Origin: Embiotoca jacksoni
Taxonomy: Eukaryota > Chordata > Actinopteri > Embiotocidae
Direction: 5' to 3'
Assembly: GCA_022577435.1 (NCBI GenBank)
Contig: JAKOON010000006.1
Span: forward strand, 15,169,501-15,233,500
DNA length: 64,000 nt
Positions 1-12,870 of this stretch are shown piece by piece (position 1 is the first letter of the stretch; each line of letters opens with the position of its first letter). The notes under the pieces are model-generated. The model was not told where the DNA came from. It saw nothing but the letters and a program-made list of their open reading frames with translations, and searched no databases. A program made the translations under genes and the position numbers.

Positions 1-3000
1 TAAAGTATAACACAGTGAACTACAAATCCACACGGGACTGTAGCTGTTAAACTATATTTATCTTGTCACTTCATACTGTATGTACTATAGATAAAAAGAA
101 AAGTTCATCTACATTGTCTTATATGTTTTTTTTTTTTTATCATATTAATAAGTGGTTGTATGGAAATTTTATCAATAATGGGAAGACATGATTCCTCTGG
201 TCAGTTGGTCAGCAGGATTTCCTCACAATGTGCACACACGATAAGTAAATGTTTATTGTATTATAGCTACTTACTCTGTCAAGTATATAATGCCATTATA
301 CAATCTCCTACAAAATGTAATTAGAGCTTGGGCATGTTCAGGCTACATCACATCGGAAGTCACCATCAAATATATAGTTATATATTTCACAGTGTATTTT
401 CATCTTCCCACATCTTTCTATCACAACATATTTTATGAAGGCTATCTGAACTTGTCTTTATTGAAATCCAAATTGCATGTTTTATCAAAAATAAATAGAA
501 CTTGGTTGCTTTAATCTTTAAAGTTACAAAGGAAGACAGCATGCTGGGAAATAGTGGGGAAGGAGCCCGAGCAAAATATATGGACCAGGGCTAATCATAT
601 TTATGTTACTCTGCAGCAGATACATCTACTAAGTGAGCAAGTGAGAAAGACTGATGCTGTTTTCATGCACAAAAAGGACGATGCATCACTCCGCCTGTTT
701 GAATAAAAAAATAAGACAAGATTTTCTCCTGTCACAATTTGATTTTCATGAAGGGATTTTTTTTTTCTTCAATAGCACAGAATGCGTGAGGATCTTTGTT
801 CAGAGATGGATAGAGTATCTGTTTCCTTAAAGGGGAAATTTGCTAATTTTTTGTAGATGTCCACTTAGTGTTGATGGTAAATGTAGTCATCTGACGCATT
901 AAATTCTGCAGTCTGCTCTGACTGAGAAAGCATAGTTTTTTTTCACAGTTTGCCTACATGTCCCTCACAACTACATGAAAGTACAGTGCTTGAATACTCG
1001 TCACCACTATTTGCTTAGTAGAACAAATAGTGTATCTAAGTAGGAAGTGAATTTTCTCAGGATGTAAGTGAACATTTTTATAATCAACCAAAATTTTAAA
1101 AAAACATACACAGCCTGAAGACACTGATGATCAATATCTATTGAAATTTACTGGTAATTAATAAAACAAAAAAAAAAGATCACTATCCACTGACATGAAA
1201 GATGTTTTACTCAGGCGGACGTGCACGCATGACAGGAGGTAAATAGATGCACACAAACACATAGAGGCACACTGAGAAATCCACCCCTTCTAATTAGGCG
1301 CCTGAGATGAAAATATACGAGTCCACATAATTTGTATATGGATTGATTTATATGTTATGGCTGCACCAAGACCTTTATCCCCTCTGTGTCATCTCTCCTT
1401 ACCCTCCGGCTTCTCAGCATGGGGAAGAGATGGTGCCGACATTATCATCCTGCAGAGATAATGTACATGGAAATGTCATGCCCAATGAGATCTTAACTAA
1501 CGCACTCCATCATAATGAGATCACAGTAGTCAACACATAGATTCATGAGGAATCATTTTACTTTTTAAATGGAGAACAAACTGAGTCATCTATCTTGTGA
1601 TCTAAAAGTATATGCCAGGTCTGAATCGAACAATTTGTAAAAAGTAATCATGGCATTGTCCACATTTCCCTTTCCATATTACTTCACAGCTTTTGTATCT
1701 GCCTCTTGGTCAGGTTGACGGCAGCTGATGCATCATTTAAGACTGTTGGGTGCCGTTCACTCCCCACTTCGACAATATTTATGGGCTGAGCTTGTCTGAG
1801 GCTAATGTCCTGTGTTTATTTATATAGATGAATGCATTATAAATGGTTTATAAAAAGAATGTTCTCCCACTGAACACCCCTGCTGCCTGTTTATTTTTTT
1901 TTTGATCCCATCTCTCAGGAGGCAGGAAAGATTGATGTGCAGGATGGTCGCGAGACTGATCTGTATCCCTTTCACAGACAAAATGGATGGACGCAGTGTC
2001 GCCCACAGTCATTTAGCATCAGGCAGCCTATTGTGCTGTTTATCGTGTGTGATCCCTCATATGTACAATACATATCCTGAAGTATAAATTGAAGCAATTC
2101 TCATTTGGCATTGATCATTACTCGTAGAAACAGACTCAGGAAATGTATTTCTTTTGCTGGTAATCACAGTGCAGTTCCAGACACACATAAACATCTCTGT
2201 ACTCACTGCAAACAGGACAACCTATAAATATATTATTTGTCACTTCTGTTCTGCTGGGCACTCTCATTAAATGTTTTATTCAGCCACGACAATTACAACA
2301 GACAACGCAGTTGGGGGACCTACTGCTAATGAAGCAGACTCCTAATCAACACTGTCTGCATCAGATATTAGAAAAGTTTTAATTTCCTCCCCGCTTGTTT
2401 CCCTACAAACTTCTACGGTCATATTAAAGACCTAAAAAAATGTCTGTTTTCAATTCATGAAAAAGCTGCCGTCATAGTTTGTTCCAAGTTGCATAAAGAT
2501 GTAGCCAAAAAGACAGGATGGCTCAGAGAGTGTAGTTTATGACAAGGTAGGGAGGAAGGATGCATAGTTATTGTTTATGGTTGGATTTTTAGTAGCTACA
2601 GTGTCTTCCATGGCCTGTGGGTTTTACAGCATGCTCACACAGTCTGAGCAAAAAACTAATAAAGACTAGCTTTATGTCCTGTGAAATTAAATTGAAGTTA
2701 TAGCCATGTATTTTTTATCCATTTGTTTTGCTGACTTCCTTGCTATCGCATCTCCTGAAGTACACATACATCACAATGCACCTTTGGATTTGTATTCATC
2801 TGTTGTGCATATTTTGCTTTATTATATATCCAGTGGCCTGGGAAACAGAGTAGTTAATGTTATGGTCCGGTAGTATTTTTTTGATTTATGGGTGTACAAT
2901 AGGCCCCTGTAGGAATGCTAGATATTTGTCGAACCCACCCACCCCCTCATCATTAGCACAGGAAGAAACTAATCAGATGGTTGTCTCGGTTTAGCAAGTA

Positions 3001-5040
3001 GCTCTCTTTATCCTCTCCTCTCTCAGCCTCTGGCCCTGGCTGCTCTCCATTCCTCTCCATGACCTGTTTTTCATGGGTCCATGGAACCAAACCTGACCCA
3101 GGACCTGGCTCACAACAAGTCCAATTTATCATCTAATCTCAATTTCATTATCTGCTCAGATCACGCATGAGCATCATAATCATGGCAGGACACGGATGAG
3201 TATTTTTGTGACGAGAGAGCAAGTATGAACGGTTACGTGCAAGGAAAAAATACATGTGCTGCTTCCAGAACTGGTGTTCTGCATCTGTCTGGGTTTATTT
3301 CCTCTTGGGTCAGATCGAATTGTTCTCAGGTCTATTTTGGACTGGATCTGACTGGTTAACTCTCCTTGATGAAATGAATTTATGTTGACCAAGGCTGGAA
3401 AAGTTTTCTACATGCCCATTTCCTTTTGAATTTAAAATTCTGGATCCATTTGGGCCTCTACAGTTCACTGCGACTCAAACTGTAAATTTGATTCTAACAG
3501 TTGGAGGAATTTTTTTTTTTGCCAGCACTGTGCCATGCACAAAACATTGGGGAAGCTGTACTCGTATACCCTTACTAAAACACCCACGTAAAGTGGAATA
3601 TCGTTGAAATTGTGCATTTCTGTATCAGAAACCCAAACTTTCCGTTTTCTTGCATCCTGGTTCTCAATGATTTGATTTGATGTGACTTGACAGCACAGAT
3701 TCAGTGTCAATGGAAGTTCAAGTCAAGGTGTCTTCTACACTGGGTGGTGCTGCTACACCCAACACGTCACGCTGCATGGCGCACGGCGCAGTGACAAGTG
3801 AGATTTTTCTAAGAAGGGTTATTTGCAGTCAAACATCAAACTGGAAAACACAAATCAGGACATTCTTGGGAGATTGCTGTCTCCTTCCTCTCTCTCTCTC
3901 CGCTCTGAGCTGTGATCTGATGTATAATTCCTGAGACAACATCTTGTTAAGCTGCTGCTGGAGAACAAAAACCTATGGAGGGTCTCTGTGGTGAAAACAC
4001 TCAAGCGGTGATACCTTACTGTTGCTTACATCTCGCCTTTGAAGTTGACCAGATGTGATGAATAATGCATCATCTCCACTTCCAAAGACAATATTACCTT
4101 TGGCAAACTTCTGCCTCTCACTTCCTCCCAGAGGACAGGTGGGAGAAGTTTTTCACTTTCTTTCGTATGTGCAGCACGGTAAAGCAAACACAATTATTTT
4201 TGGGAACTCTTTCGTGTAACCCTGGTTACTGAGGATCAAAGTTTTCCTCTTTTAATTTGAAAAGTTTCAACCTGCACTCTCTCCGGGCCTGAGCTAATCC
4301 TTGGATGCAACTCTTAAAATGTCTCTGATTACGGTGCTCTCACAAGATTCTTGACAAAAACAATCTTGGGTGCAAAGGGAGCTTTGTGATCAAAAGCGCC
4401 GTCATGCTCGGGAGTCTTCACTGAACTGGGGTATATGAGTGCACAGAGCTGACTACTTTATATAATGCCCTTCTGTAGTATTTCACCACAGACTTGAACT
4501 TTGTTATGGTGCCGTTTCACTCCATGTCCCAAAAATAAAACCTGCATTATCAATCTACTGGAAGAAAAAAAAAAAAGAAGCATGATTCATCCTATCTCTG
4601 CAGCACAACTAATTACAGCTTTGCTTGGCATGGTGATGTGGAAATGTCACGCCATCAATCAGTTTTAAAGACACAGACATGATTGAAAATCTGTTTATTT
4701 TTTAGCCTATTCCTGTTGTTTGGCACGGAAATTGGACAGCTCCTCTACATCACTCCCATTGCATCATTACAACAATTCCCTTTATGTCTTTCTGAGATTG
4801 TTAATAGCTGGGAGTTTGTTTGCTCAGCTCATCTAAACATCCCAGTTAACAAGCTTGTGCCTGTGATGTTGAAATTTGTTGTCCTTCATGGCTAATTCTC
4901 CAGCCTTTGATAGAAGATACCATTAGCACTGTCATTATGGCGCCTCTCAGTGTGAAGTGGGCAAAAATGTGCGTGTGCCCACTGAGATATGTGTGCGTGT
5001 GTTGTGGTGTGTACTGCCAGTCTGGCCTCGCCTGTCTGCA
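1..5040. other. AT-rich noncoding stretch, no gene recognised
   Basis: This stretch has no long open frame with protein-like composition and no recognisable domain. It carries homopolymer T and A runs (for example near 127-140 and 1167-1178) and short pyrimidine runs near 3887-3900. Some parts (about 1680-1880) have the even, non-repetitive texture of vertebrate conserved noncoding DNA, but that cannot be judged without alignment. Confidence 0.6.
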
Positions 5041-5054
5041 ATTACTGCCCTCAG

Positions 5055-5290
5055 TGGAAACATTAAATTCCACTGCCATGGAAAGATGCCATGGCGGAGA
5101 CATTCATGGCCGTCCCGGCGTACTACAAAGACCCCGGAGTGGGCCGGATTCGCCACATATGCACGTTCCACGCATCGGCCGAGAGGCAGCGCAGATGCCA
5201 AGATGGGAATTACTCCTCCGATCCGAACAAGTGGTGCAAGAACTGTGGGTGCAGCAGTGCCGTGACTGCAGCTGTGGGCTTATTGCAGCC
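5055..5290 (+). other. CpG-dense islet with an exon-like open frame (candidate exon)
   Basis: About 14 CpG dinucleotides fall in about 150 bp, in otherwise CpG-poor AT-rich DNA. On the plus strand a pyrimidine-containing stretch ends in TCAG at 5051-5054. It is followed by an ATG at 5091 in a GCCATGG context. The frame stays open to a stop at 5391-5393. Its first 55 or so codons are rich in G/C at the third position and encode Cys at residues 24, 36, 49, 52 and 54 (a CxxCxC cluster) plus an N-Y-S glycosylation motif at residues 40-42. After about residue 58 the codon bias fades, so a real exon would end near 5250-5270. I do not recognise the family. The minus strand is also open across about 5283-4947, so an alternative is a CpG islet or conserved regulatory element with no coding role. 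Confidence 0.25.
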
Positions 5291-5394
5291 TTGTGGCTTT
5301 GTGCATTCAGGGATGTGCCAGTTTAAAAGCCCTTCAGATAAGAAGCACATGGGAGACACATTGAGATTAAGCTCTGCGATGAACAGGCTGTAGA

Positions 5395-6046
5395 TATTCT
5401 GTCTCTGAGCCACAGAGGGTCCATTTAAAAGGGATGATTGTGTAGAAAGGATGAATATAGCTGAGATGTCACCACATTAACTTTCAGCTGATGCCGTGAC
5501 ACCTCATCTGTTTGTATTGTACGCCAAAAACTAGATTTTCATCTTGACTGACTTACCAGATTTGGTCAGATGTTGTTTTTAGTCCATCTCGGCATTCACT
5601 TCAGAGAGTAAAGAGTCATGAATGATGACACCCCTGTCATTTTTGATTCACTAGATTTAAAGCTGCCCTGCAAAAAGCCAATTTTCAGGTCTAAGTATTT
5701 AAAAAAAAAAAAGCGTGGACACATTGATTTTAAAATGTTATTTGCGCCTAATCGCTCGAGGCTACAACTGTATGCAACACACCTGAGATATTTTAAAGTT
5801 TGCTGCGTGTCTGAAGATATAAAACTCCAACATAAACATTGTGGATTATACTTCACTCTGGTAAATGACAAATGCCTCGTATGGGCCTGAAACCATCTTC
5901 TGTGGTGCTAAACTGATCAATCTATTAGTTGATGGACAGAAGATTAAAGGTGCCCAGAGAAGTTGCTGTAAACATATGTAATTTATGTTTACAGTCAGTC
6001 TTTTGCACCTAAACAACTGTGTTCAATAGAATTATTTTAGTTTGTT
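5395..6046. other. Noncoding stretch, nothing recognised
   Basis: AT-rich DNA with an A-run near 5701-5712. A short piece at 5917-5945 resembles the end of the common fish repeat that carries TAATCGATTAGTTG-like motifs. No gene is visible. Confidence 0.5.
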
Positions 6047-6058
6047 ATCCTGCCATTT

Positions 6059-6437
6059 GGCGGTACAGTGGCGCAGTGGTTAGCATTGTCGCCTCACAGC
6101 AAAAAGGTTCTGGGTTCAAATCTGGGCCTGGGCGTTTCTGTGCAGAGTTTGCATGTTCTCCCTGTCCCTGTGCCTGTGTGGGTTCTCTCCAGGTACTCCA
6201 GCTTCCTCTCACCATCCAAAAAACCCCAAACATGCACCTCAGGTTAATTGGTGGTTCTAGAAATTGACCTTAGGTGTGAATGGTCTTTGTTTCTGTCTGC
6301 CTCTACGTGTTGGCCCTGTGATAGGATGGTGATGTGTCCAGGGTGGACCCTGCCTTCGCCCAATGTGAGCTGGGATAGGCTCCAGTCCCCCCGTAACCCT
6401 GCTCAGGATAAAGCGGGTATAGATAGTGGATGGATGG
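6059..6437 (+). repeat. tRNA-headed SINE (copy 1), plus orientation
   Basis: The 5' end is tRNA-like: an A-box-like segment (TGGCGCAGTGGTTAGCA, about 6068-6084) is followed by a B-box-like GGTTCAAATC (about 6113-6122). The middle contains blocks typical of a very common teleost repeat, such as GTTTGCATGTTCTCCC and GCTGGGATAGGCTCCAG. The 3' end is a short GGATGGATGGAT tail. The copy is flanked by a 12-bp target-site duplication with two mismatches (6047-6058 and 6438-6449, ATCCTGCC-type), which supports insertion by retrotransposition. The same family is present in reverse at 25887-26199. I do not assign a database name. It is not a functional tRNA gene. Confidence 0.85.
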
Positions 6438-6449
6438 ATCCTGCCGTCT

Positions 6450-7330
6450 TCTTCTCTGTCTTTGAGAAAACAAAATCTTTATGCTTGCCAGCTGTCTGTC
6501 TTCTTTCTGCCAATCAGAGGAGTTGTGTGAAACCTGCAGCACAAATGTGCATCCCATGTGCGAGTTCGTCTTTGTCTGCAGCTATGATAGAAAACAAAAA
6601 CAAAAGACAACATAACAAAACAGGGATCCACTTGTAAAACAGTGGGCAGAGCCTCCACAGGATACCTTCATTTGGCAACTACTTTGATAAACAACAGTTG
6701 ACAACTTTAAACCTGGAACAACTAGTTTTTTGGGGCCACTTGGATTCAGCAGACACGAGTGAAGACTGAAATATCACCTTTTAAGTTGTCATGGTGAACC
6801 TCTTGCTTATGCAAACAGTTGTTTATTTACACATGCAGCAGTTGCAGAGAAGCATTATCATTCATTTGGAGTCACCTGGCAAACGTAAATCCAATATTCA
6901 CTCTCATTTTTCTCTGTTTTGGGTTTCTGCCAACTCCAAAGGGAAATATGGGACTCTTTTGATGCTAAAATTCTCCACCGTGGTCACCAGCTAGTTGCTA
7001 ACTATGCTCGCCTGCTGTTTAGTATAAGGCAGAACATACAACATTTTATTTCCAACTGAAAACAACCGCCTGCTGTGGCCAGAAGCAACGGAATGACAGC
7101 GATGAGACTGAAACAAAGAAGAGAAGTTGTGTTGGTCGGACAGCTCGACAATGAGCTGCTGAAACTCACTGCAAAGGCGACAACTCTCTCCGTTTATCAG
7201 TTTATACGTTTATCAGTACAACCTGTAACCTTCATTTCACGTTATCATTCGACAAATGATTATAAATGCTTTAATCATTTCGCTGCTTTTTCTTTGCCTT
7301 TGGGGTTTGAAATGTATTTTGTGGCTTAAA
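6450..7330. other. Noncoding stretch, nothing recognised
   Basis: Unique-looking DNA between two repeats. Short open frames exist, but none has a recognisable domain, splice context or codon bias. Confidence 0.5.
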
Positions 7331-7718
7331 CTAGAGACTAACTGGTACTGGATTTTTTTTTTGGCAGTAAAATATCAATATATATTGACCACAATGTAGT
7401 TATCAAAAGCTTCTGTCAAAGATATGTAATAGAGGCAGAATAATTTCAAGCTTAAAGACAAACTTATTATCCAACAACACATCAGTTTACTGAAACAGTG
7501 AACTTCACTAGAAATGTAAAAGTTATAAATAACTATGAATTAAAAAGACACAAACACACACAAATAGAACAATTTCAAAATGACTGCAAGCATTTTTCTC
7601 TACATCATACTTTGTAAAAAGAAAAAGTATTATCTGTGCGTGTTTGACAACATATACACTGATACCGATTTGTCTGTGATAGGCCAATATCAGCGGATCA
7701 ATTCGGCCAACCAATAAA
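7331..7718 (-). repeat. hAT-like nonautonomous repeat (TATCGGC-type ends), reverse copy
   Basis: One end (about 7331-7352) reads AGAGACTAACTGGTACTGG. The other (about 7665-7718) contains GATACCGATTTG and GGCCAATATCAGCGGATC. These match in reverse orientation the two ends of the copy at 57255-57705. The shared ends resemble the widespread teleost MITE whose termini carry GGACCGATATATCGGCCGG-like sequence. The interior is AT-rich and noncoding and shares GAGGCAG and ATATCTTTG-type words with the other copy. Boundaries are approximate. Confidence 0.55.
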
Positions 7719-8944
7719 TTGTTCAAGCTCAAGTTTGAACAAACTATTTTTTGCTATCTCTTTGGCTTTTGGAAATTTGATGTTTTCCTTTGTCTACTAA
7801 TATACTGCCTGAGAAAGTATGATAAACAGTACACATCTATTCAACCTTCAAAGTTTCCGTGGAACTCTGCACACCTTTTGTCAGATATATTGTTCTTCCA
7901 AGATTCAACAATAGCTGCAGATGAATTGATTACATTGTAAAAGAGACATTGTGTGAAGTTTTTCCTCCAGCTTGTTCATGGCCTCCGTTTGACTGTCTCA
8001 CGTATCCAATGTTGTTGCAATAAATGAAAGCCTCTTTGCAGGAGAGCACAGTTCAGTAAGTTTATTGACTTTAATACAATGTGTTGAAGTCACTATACAG
8101 TACCTCCTGCAGCTTCCTCGCAGCAGCCTATGCACAACTGTCTATTACAGCCATTAGAGAGATATGTTACATACATAAAGACAAGCGGACAGATTTACAA
8201 CTCTTTATATGAACTGTTGGTTTTCCACAGTCTAAAAGTTGAAAGTAAAGGATTCTTGCTGTTTTCTTTATGGCTTGGCGATAAAACACAGCCTCTTAAA
8301 AGCAGAGGGAGCACCTAAAGCGACAGCGATTGCCTGCGTGGTTGTCCGTTAGCTTTTTTTCCCTGTTTACAGTCGCTTTAAAACTCTACCCTCATCTATT
8401 TGTTTTCTTCCACGTCACAATTATGTAGTCTATCAGCAAAGTGCGACCACTTTGATGAAGCCGTCTCAGTTTCAATTTATGTTTTCCTCCAAACTTACAG
8501 CCCGCTCTCACAGAGAAGAATGTGTCCATCAGAAAAATGAGATCTCCAGCCTGAGGTTTAATTTTTGCAGTCATTCCTGGAGCCAGAGCTCCTGAATTAT
8601 ACTCCTCTGTTAACAGTGTGATCATGATGTATCCAGAAAATGGTACGTTTTTAGTTTACGAATCATTTCTCCCTTTGTTCATCAGAATAAAAGACTACAG
8701 CAGTAAAACCGACAAAGAAGATGTGTTCTGTTCTCCCTGCTTAATTATAAGAACACACATATACAAATACAGTCATATGGCTGTCCATAAACACACACAA
8801 CAACAATTTTACAATTTACCACTTTGCTCACCTCTGTTCCCCGAAACAACAGATGTGCACTACAGTTAAGGATATTGCTGTAAATAATTTATTGCTTTGT
8901 GCTGCACTTGATGGAACAAAGCAACTTTACTTGATAACAATAAA
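7719..8944. other. Noncoding stretch, nothing recognised
   Basis: AT-rich DNA with short open frames on both strands and no recognisable protein. It is bounded by an hAT-like repeat on the left and a Tc1 end on the right. Confidence 0.5.
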
Positions 8945-9238
8945 TATGTAGCTTGTAGCATCATGCTCAAAAAGACTTGAGGCTGTAATTGCTGCCAAAG
9001 CTCGTTCAACAAAGTATTGCGAAAAGGCTGTGAATACTTATGTACGTGTTATATCTTCGTTCTTTATTTTGAATAGATTTGCAAAATTTTTAACAAACTT
9101 TTTTCACTTTGTCATTATGGGGTATTGTGTGGAGAATTTTGAGGGGGAAAAAAAGAATTTAATCCATTTTGGAATAAGGCTGTAACATAACAAAATGTGG
9201 AAAAAGTGAAGCGCTGTGAATACTTTCCAGATGCACTG
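8945..9238 (+). mobile_element. Tc1-like transposon 3' end (solo, truncated)
   Basis: 8945-9015 matches in plus orientation the last 20 or so codons of the Tc1 transposase at 41191-41994 (a LEAVIAAKA-STKY-type C-terminus). It is followed by the complete terminal inverted repeat, ending in a TA at 9239-9240. The direct-repeat word GCTGTGAATACTT occurs at 9027-9039 and again at 9213-9225, the inner and outer repeats of an IR/DR terminus. The reverse complement aligns along its whole length with 40978-41270. The rest of the transposase is missing, so this copy cannot encode protein. Confidence 0.85.
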
Positions 9239-9460
9239 TAAGCGTGGCTTGACAGGAAGCTGTGATGGAAATGACAGGGTGAAAATTACAATGTAAGCAG
9301 CCTACATCTATACCAATCAAGCAGCACAGCTGCAATCCTAATTGACATATTCACATCTACTTCGCACAACCACCTCCCACGATTGTCTTTATATGAAGTA
9401 AGGAGACAGAATAAAGATGGTGATCTTGTATGGGAAGTATGTTTGGTGATTGCTCTAGTG

Positions 9461-9877
9461 CAGAGGTCTTCAACAGGGGGTCTGCGACCCCCAGGGGTCT
9501 GCAGAGGTACTGCATGGGGTCCGTGAAATCTTTGGTTGATTCGACAATTTTACTTCTTTTTTTTTCACAAATTTAAATGTCTTTAAATACACATTAATAT
9601 GAATCCAACATATTGTAGCGAATGGATAAATGGAGGCAGAAGATGTTATCTTTCAGTTAGAAATTCACACGTTCAGCGACACACAGGAGTTATCTCAAGC
9701 TCGGCACTGGTTCACTCACAGCGTGAGACTAGCCTGGACCTGTCCCTCCAAGCTTCCTGCACTCCTCCAGTTTAATATAAAAAAAAATATTTTATACAAT
9801 ATATATAATAAGGGGTCCCTGCTCCATCTCTCTATCAGTTTGGGGGTCCTTGGCCTGAAAAACATTGAAGACCCCTG
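9461..9877. mobile_element. hAT-type MITE, complete with TIRs and 8-bp target duplication
   Basis: The left end CAGAGGTCTTCAA (9461-9473) and the right end TTGAAGACCCCTG (9865-9877) are inverted repeats with one mismatch in 13 bp. Both ends carry the CAG start typical of hAT elements. The flanks CTCTAGTG (9453-9460) and CTATAGTG (9878-9885) form an 8-bp target-site duplication with one mismatch, the hAT-superfamily length. Just inside the left end is a subterminal GGGGGTCTGCGACCCCC stretch. The 417-bp interior has a 92-codon open frame (9630-9908 on the plus strand, running past the end) with no transposase resemblance, so the element is nonautonomous. Confidence 0.85.
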
Positions 9878-10019
9878 CTATAGTGGATTAACAATGAAAA
9901 GCATCTAAGTTCATTAAACCAATGTTAACATCAGTAGGATGAAAATGTTGTCTCAAGCTGACATGTTTTAGAAATGAGAATTCCCTTTGTCTTAAACATG
10001 GCCATTGTAGCTACATCCA

Positions 10020-10245
10020 GTCTACACTAGACTGAGACAGACATCCAGACACCTTTTAAATCCAGACTTAAATGCTCATTATGAACCATATTTCCCTCCT
10101 TCCCTGTATTTATGCCTCTGTACTGAACATTTACTCATTTTTGTATAATTTATTATGGGTTTCTATTATTTTAATTTACGTTTGAAGCTTTTCTTTCCTT
10201 TAAAGTATCTGTGTATGAAATGTGAAAACTTGCCTTGCCTCACAG
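10020..10245 (+). repeat. Decayed LINE-type 3' tail remnant
   Basis: The segment has the features of a common fish LINE 3' end: an AT-rich TTTATTATG/TTATTTTAATTT run, a GTATGAAATGTG block, then CTTGCCTTGCC at 10229-10239. A better-preserved relative ending in the same CTTGCCTTGCCTTGCC words lies at 61395-61516. No reverse transcriptase sequence is attached. Confidence 0.5.
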
Positions 10246-12725
10246 GTCCTTGCACACCACTTAAACATATAGAGAAAGCTAAAACTTACCAAGTCTGCTG
10301 TGTACAGCAAAAGTTACTCATGTACTTTTGGATAATCATTGTTTGTTTAGTAAATGGATTAGCTGATTGAGACCTCCTATAGCCCCTAGATGAAGGCAAC
10401 ATTTGTTTTGTAGTGATCGTGTACAACACCAGAACAAAGGAAGACATTCTGAGAAACATTAACACAAAAACTCAGCAGGTATGTGTGCAATATGAGGGTA
10501 TAGTGGAGCCGTGACGGGTACATAATTATCTTCTGTGGCGACAGGAAATGTTAAAATCGGACATTTTGATTCACTATCTGAGGCCTGTTAAAATGAGTGT
10601 GAAATACATTTGGCTTGGAAACGCCTGCTTCTCTGTCTCTCTGCACCATCCAGCACTGAGCAGAAGATGAAATGATTCATCATAGCCGAGACAGCTTCCG
10701 GAGAACGAGATGAGATGAGAGTGGGAACGGTGTTATTTTATATCTCCCAGAGAAATACACAAAGCGAAGATGAACTGTAGCTGCTGGAAGCTAATAGTAG
10801 ACCAACACAGGCTGGCACTGAGGCTGGCAGCGCTCCACAGGTGTGATAGTGCTGTGTTGTTTGTCCAGCACCTGTAATTAAAGAAGCATTACTCCCCCGA
10901 TGTTGCCCTCTCCTCTGTGCTGCACAGAGCCGGAGCTCGGACAAAATGAAGGTCACTGAGGCTCAGATGGGAAACGCTCTAGATCATCTTAGCAGGTCAT
11001 TCAGTCCCTTGAGGTCTGCCCCATATCTCAGTGCAGGCTAACTGTAGCCCAGCTACGTCTGGCATGTTTACAATTCACGGACGTCAAGTTTGCCTTTTTT
11101 TTTTTTTTTTTTAAGTTTGAGATCTTTTTCGCAAGATCTCAGTAAATCACATATGAAAGCTTCAGGCGTCAACAACACATAGAGGTGATGTTCATTGCTT
11201 TCCGGTTTGTCTATTTGTGCCTAATGAAGCACATCATGAAACGGTTTCTCAGAGGGTGGTTTTGTTCTAGCATTGTCGAAATGAAGAGATAAAATTCACA
11301 TGAATCAGACTGGACGGTGGAAGGTGCCCTCTGGTCTGTTCCATTCCTAAAATATTTAATTTCCATGCATGCATGTCGTTGAGAGGATTGTGGTTAGCTG
11401 CATTTATAAAGCTAAAGCCATAATAATTACTTTACTAATTTGCAGCATTTGCGGTAAACCGATAAGACGGCCTCTTTTATGGGACTCAGAGGCTGCCATC
11501 AATAATGTGAGTGCTTGGGGTAAGAAGTGATTTAAAGCCCATTTCACACTTGGCTTCAAAAAGAGAGTGATGGCTGGGCATTCTCAGATCCACACAGCTG
11601 CCATCATGACACATCCTGTCCACAAGCTGTGCATTTAATGCCAACAAACAAACTTCAAGTTGGGATAAAATTTCACTCTCCAAAGTTAGTTTTTTCTCTT
11701 GTCTGTGAGTCTCTTTGTTGGAATTAGACTGTAATCAAACCTGCCTTGTTTGTCCGTATATTTCAGAAGTGTACAGTATCCATGGCAATTGAATTCATAC
11801 TGGACAGACCTACATCTTCATGTTTATTGTCCAATCTTCATGTGTATGGCCAATGCAAGAGGGAGGTTTGCCTTATACTGTAGCTATGCAGTGAGGGGGA
11901 CATTGAGGAGGGAAATCTTTATTGCAAAGAATGGGACCTTTTGACGCCAAACTTAAATGTATTCATGGATAACAGTAATCCCAGCTGTGTAACTACAACT
12001 AATACATTTGCGACTTTGGTAAACATTGCCTAACCTTCCCAAAATCAAAAGGAAGAGACAAAATGGTCAGCTCCATATATGGTCATTAAAAGCTATCACG
12101 ACAAGTAAAAAGGATTTTTTAAAATTTTTGTTTTGTTCTGTTACGATCTCTCCAGCATGAAAACACACTGACAGGTCAGCTGGCAAGTTGCCCCTGATGG
12201 ATGGCCATTGCAGGCAGCTAATTTCTGTGTTTACTTTTATCAGACCCAACAGCAAATGTTGAAAATTATTCATGTAAAAATTATGTTTTCTGGAAAGCTG
12301 CACAGTGCTTAGGCTAATTGCCCTGATATTTGCTGTTCGCATGCTGTTTCTAAATCTATCACTTGCAGCACAACACTCAATTGCTGGAGCAGCTGTTTAA
12401 CAGTGGTTTTGTTACCTGACTTTATCCGCACCTTTACCACAGTTGAACTACCATAACCATGAACTTTTTTGAGTTAAATATTATCGTTGCAGTGTGCAGA
12501 AACTGTTGAAAGAAATTGTGTTTAAAAAAAAAAAATAGAGTGAGATAAATCATCCAATTCCAACATTATTGTCATAATGCAGTTACCATGGCGTCACACA
12601 CAAGAACAATGCAGTCTACTGAGGGGATGCTGTTCTTGATTCTCAGTATGTTTATCACGGCAAGGAGATACATTATCTGTCACACACACAGTGATGTCGT
12701 GATTGTAACAATTCTTTATGGACTT
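10246..12725. other. Noncoding stretch, nothing recognised
   Basis: AT-rich DNA with a 17-base or longer T run at about 11095-11112. No exon with convincing splice borders and codon bias and no RNA gene was seen. Parts (for example 11340-11480) look non-repetitive and could be conserved noncoding DNA, but this is untested. Confidence 0.5.
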
Positions 12726-12870
12726 TTAGTATCGGCTCAGCTCGTTTGGCGGCCCAACATAAGGTGATACCAAAAATAGTAGCAGGTGCTATGGACAACT
12801 TTTGACCAATAGTCAAGTCGATTTAAGCCAAACTGGTACGTGCAGTATAAAAGGGAATATCGACTTGTAT
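12726..12870. repeat. Possible MITE fragment (TCGGCTCAGCTCG-type)
   Basis: The left part reads ATCGGCTCAGCTCGTTTGG. The right part carries AAGCCAAACTGGTACG and CAGTATAAAAGGG. The layout resembles a small fish MITE I recall, with GGTACC-rich interior and GAGCTGAGCCGA-like ends. The arms are only partly complementary, so this is a decayed copy if it is one. Confidence 0.35.

Noticed and set aside
4947..5283. Long minus-strand open frame opposite the CpG islet
   Set aside because: No start codon or splice pair was found. It probably reflects the low stop frequency of GC-rich DNA.
6061..6125. tRNA gene
   Set aside because: A and B boxes are present but the segment cannot fold as an intact tRNA. 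It continues into a SINE body with a target duplication.
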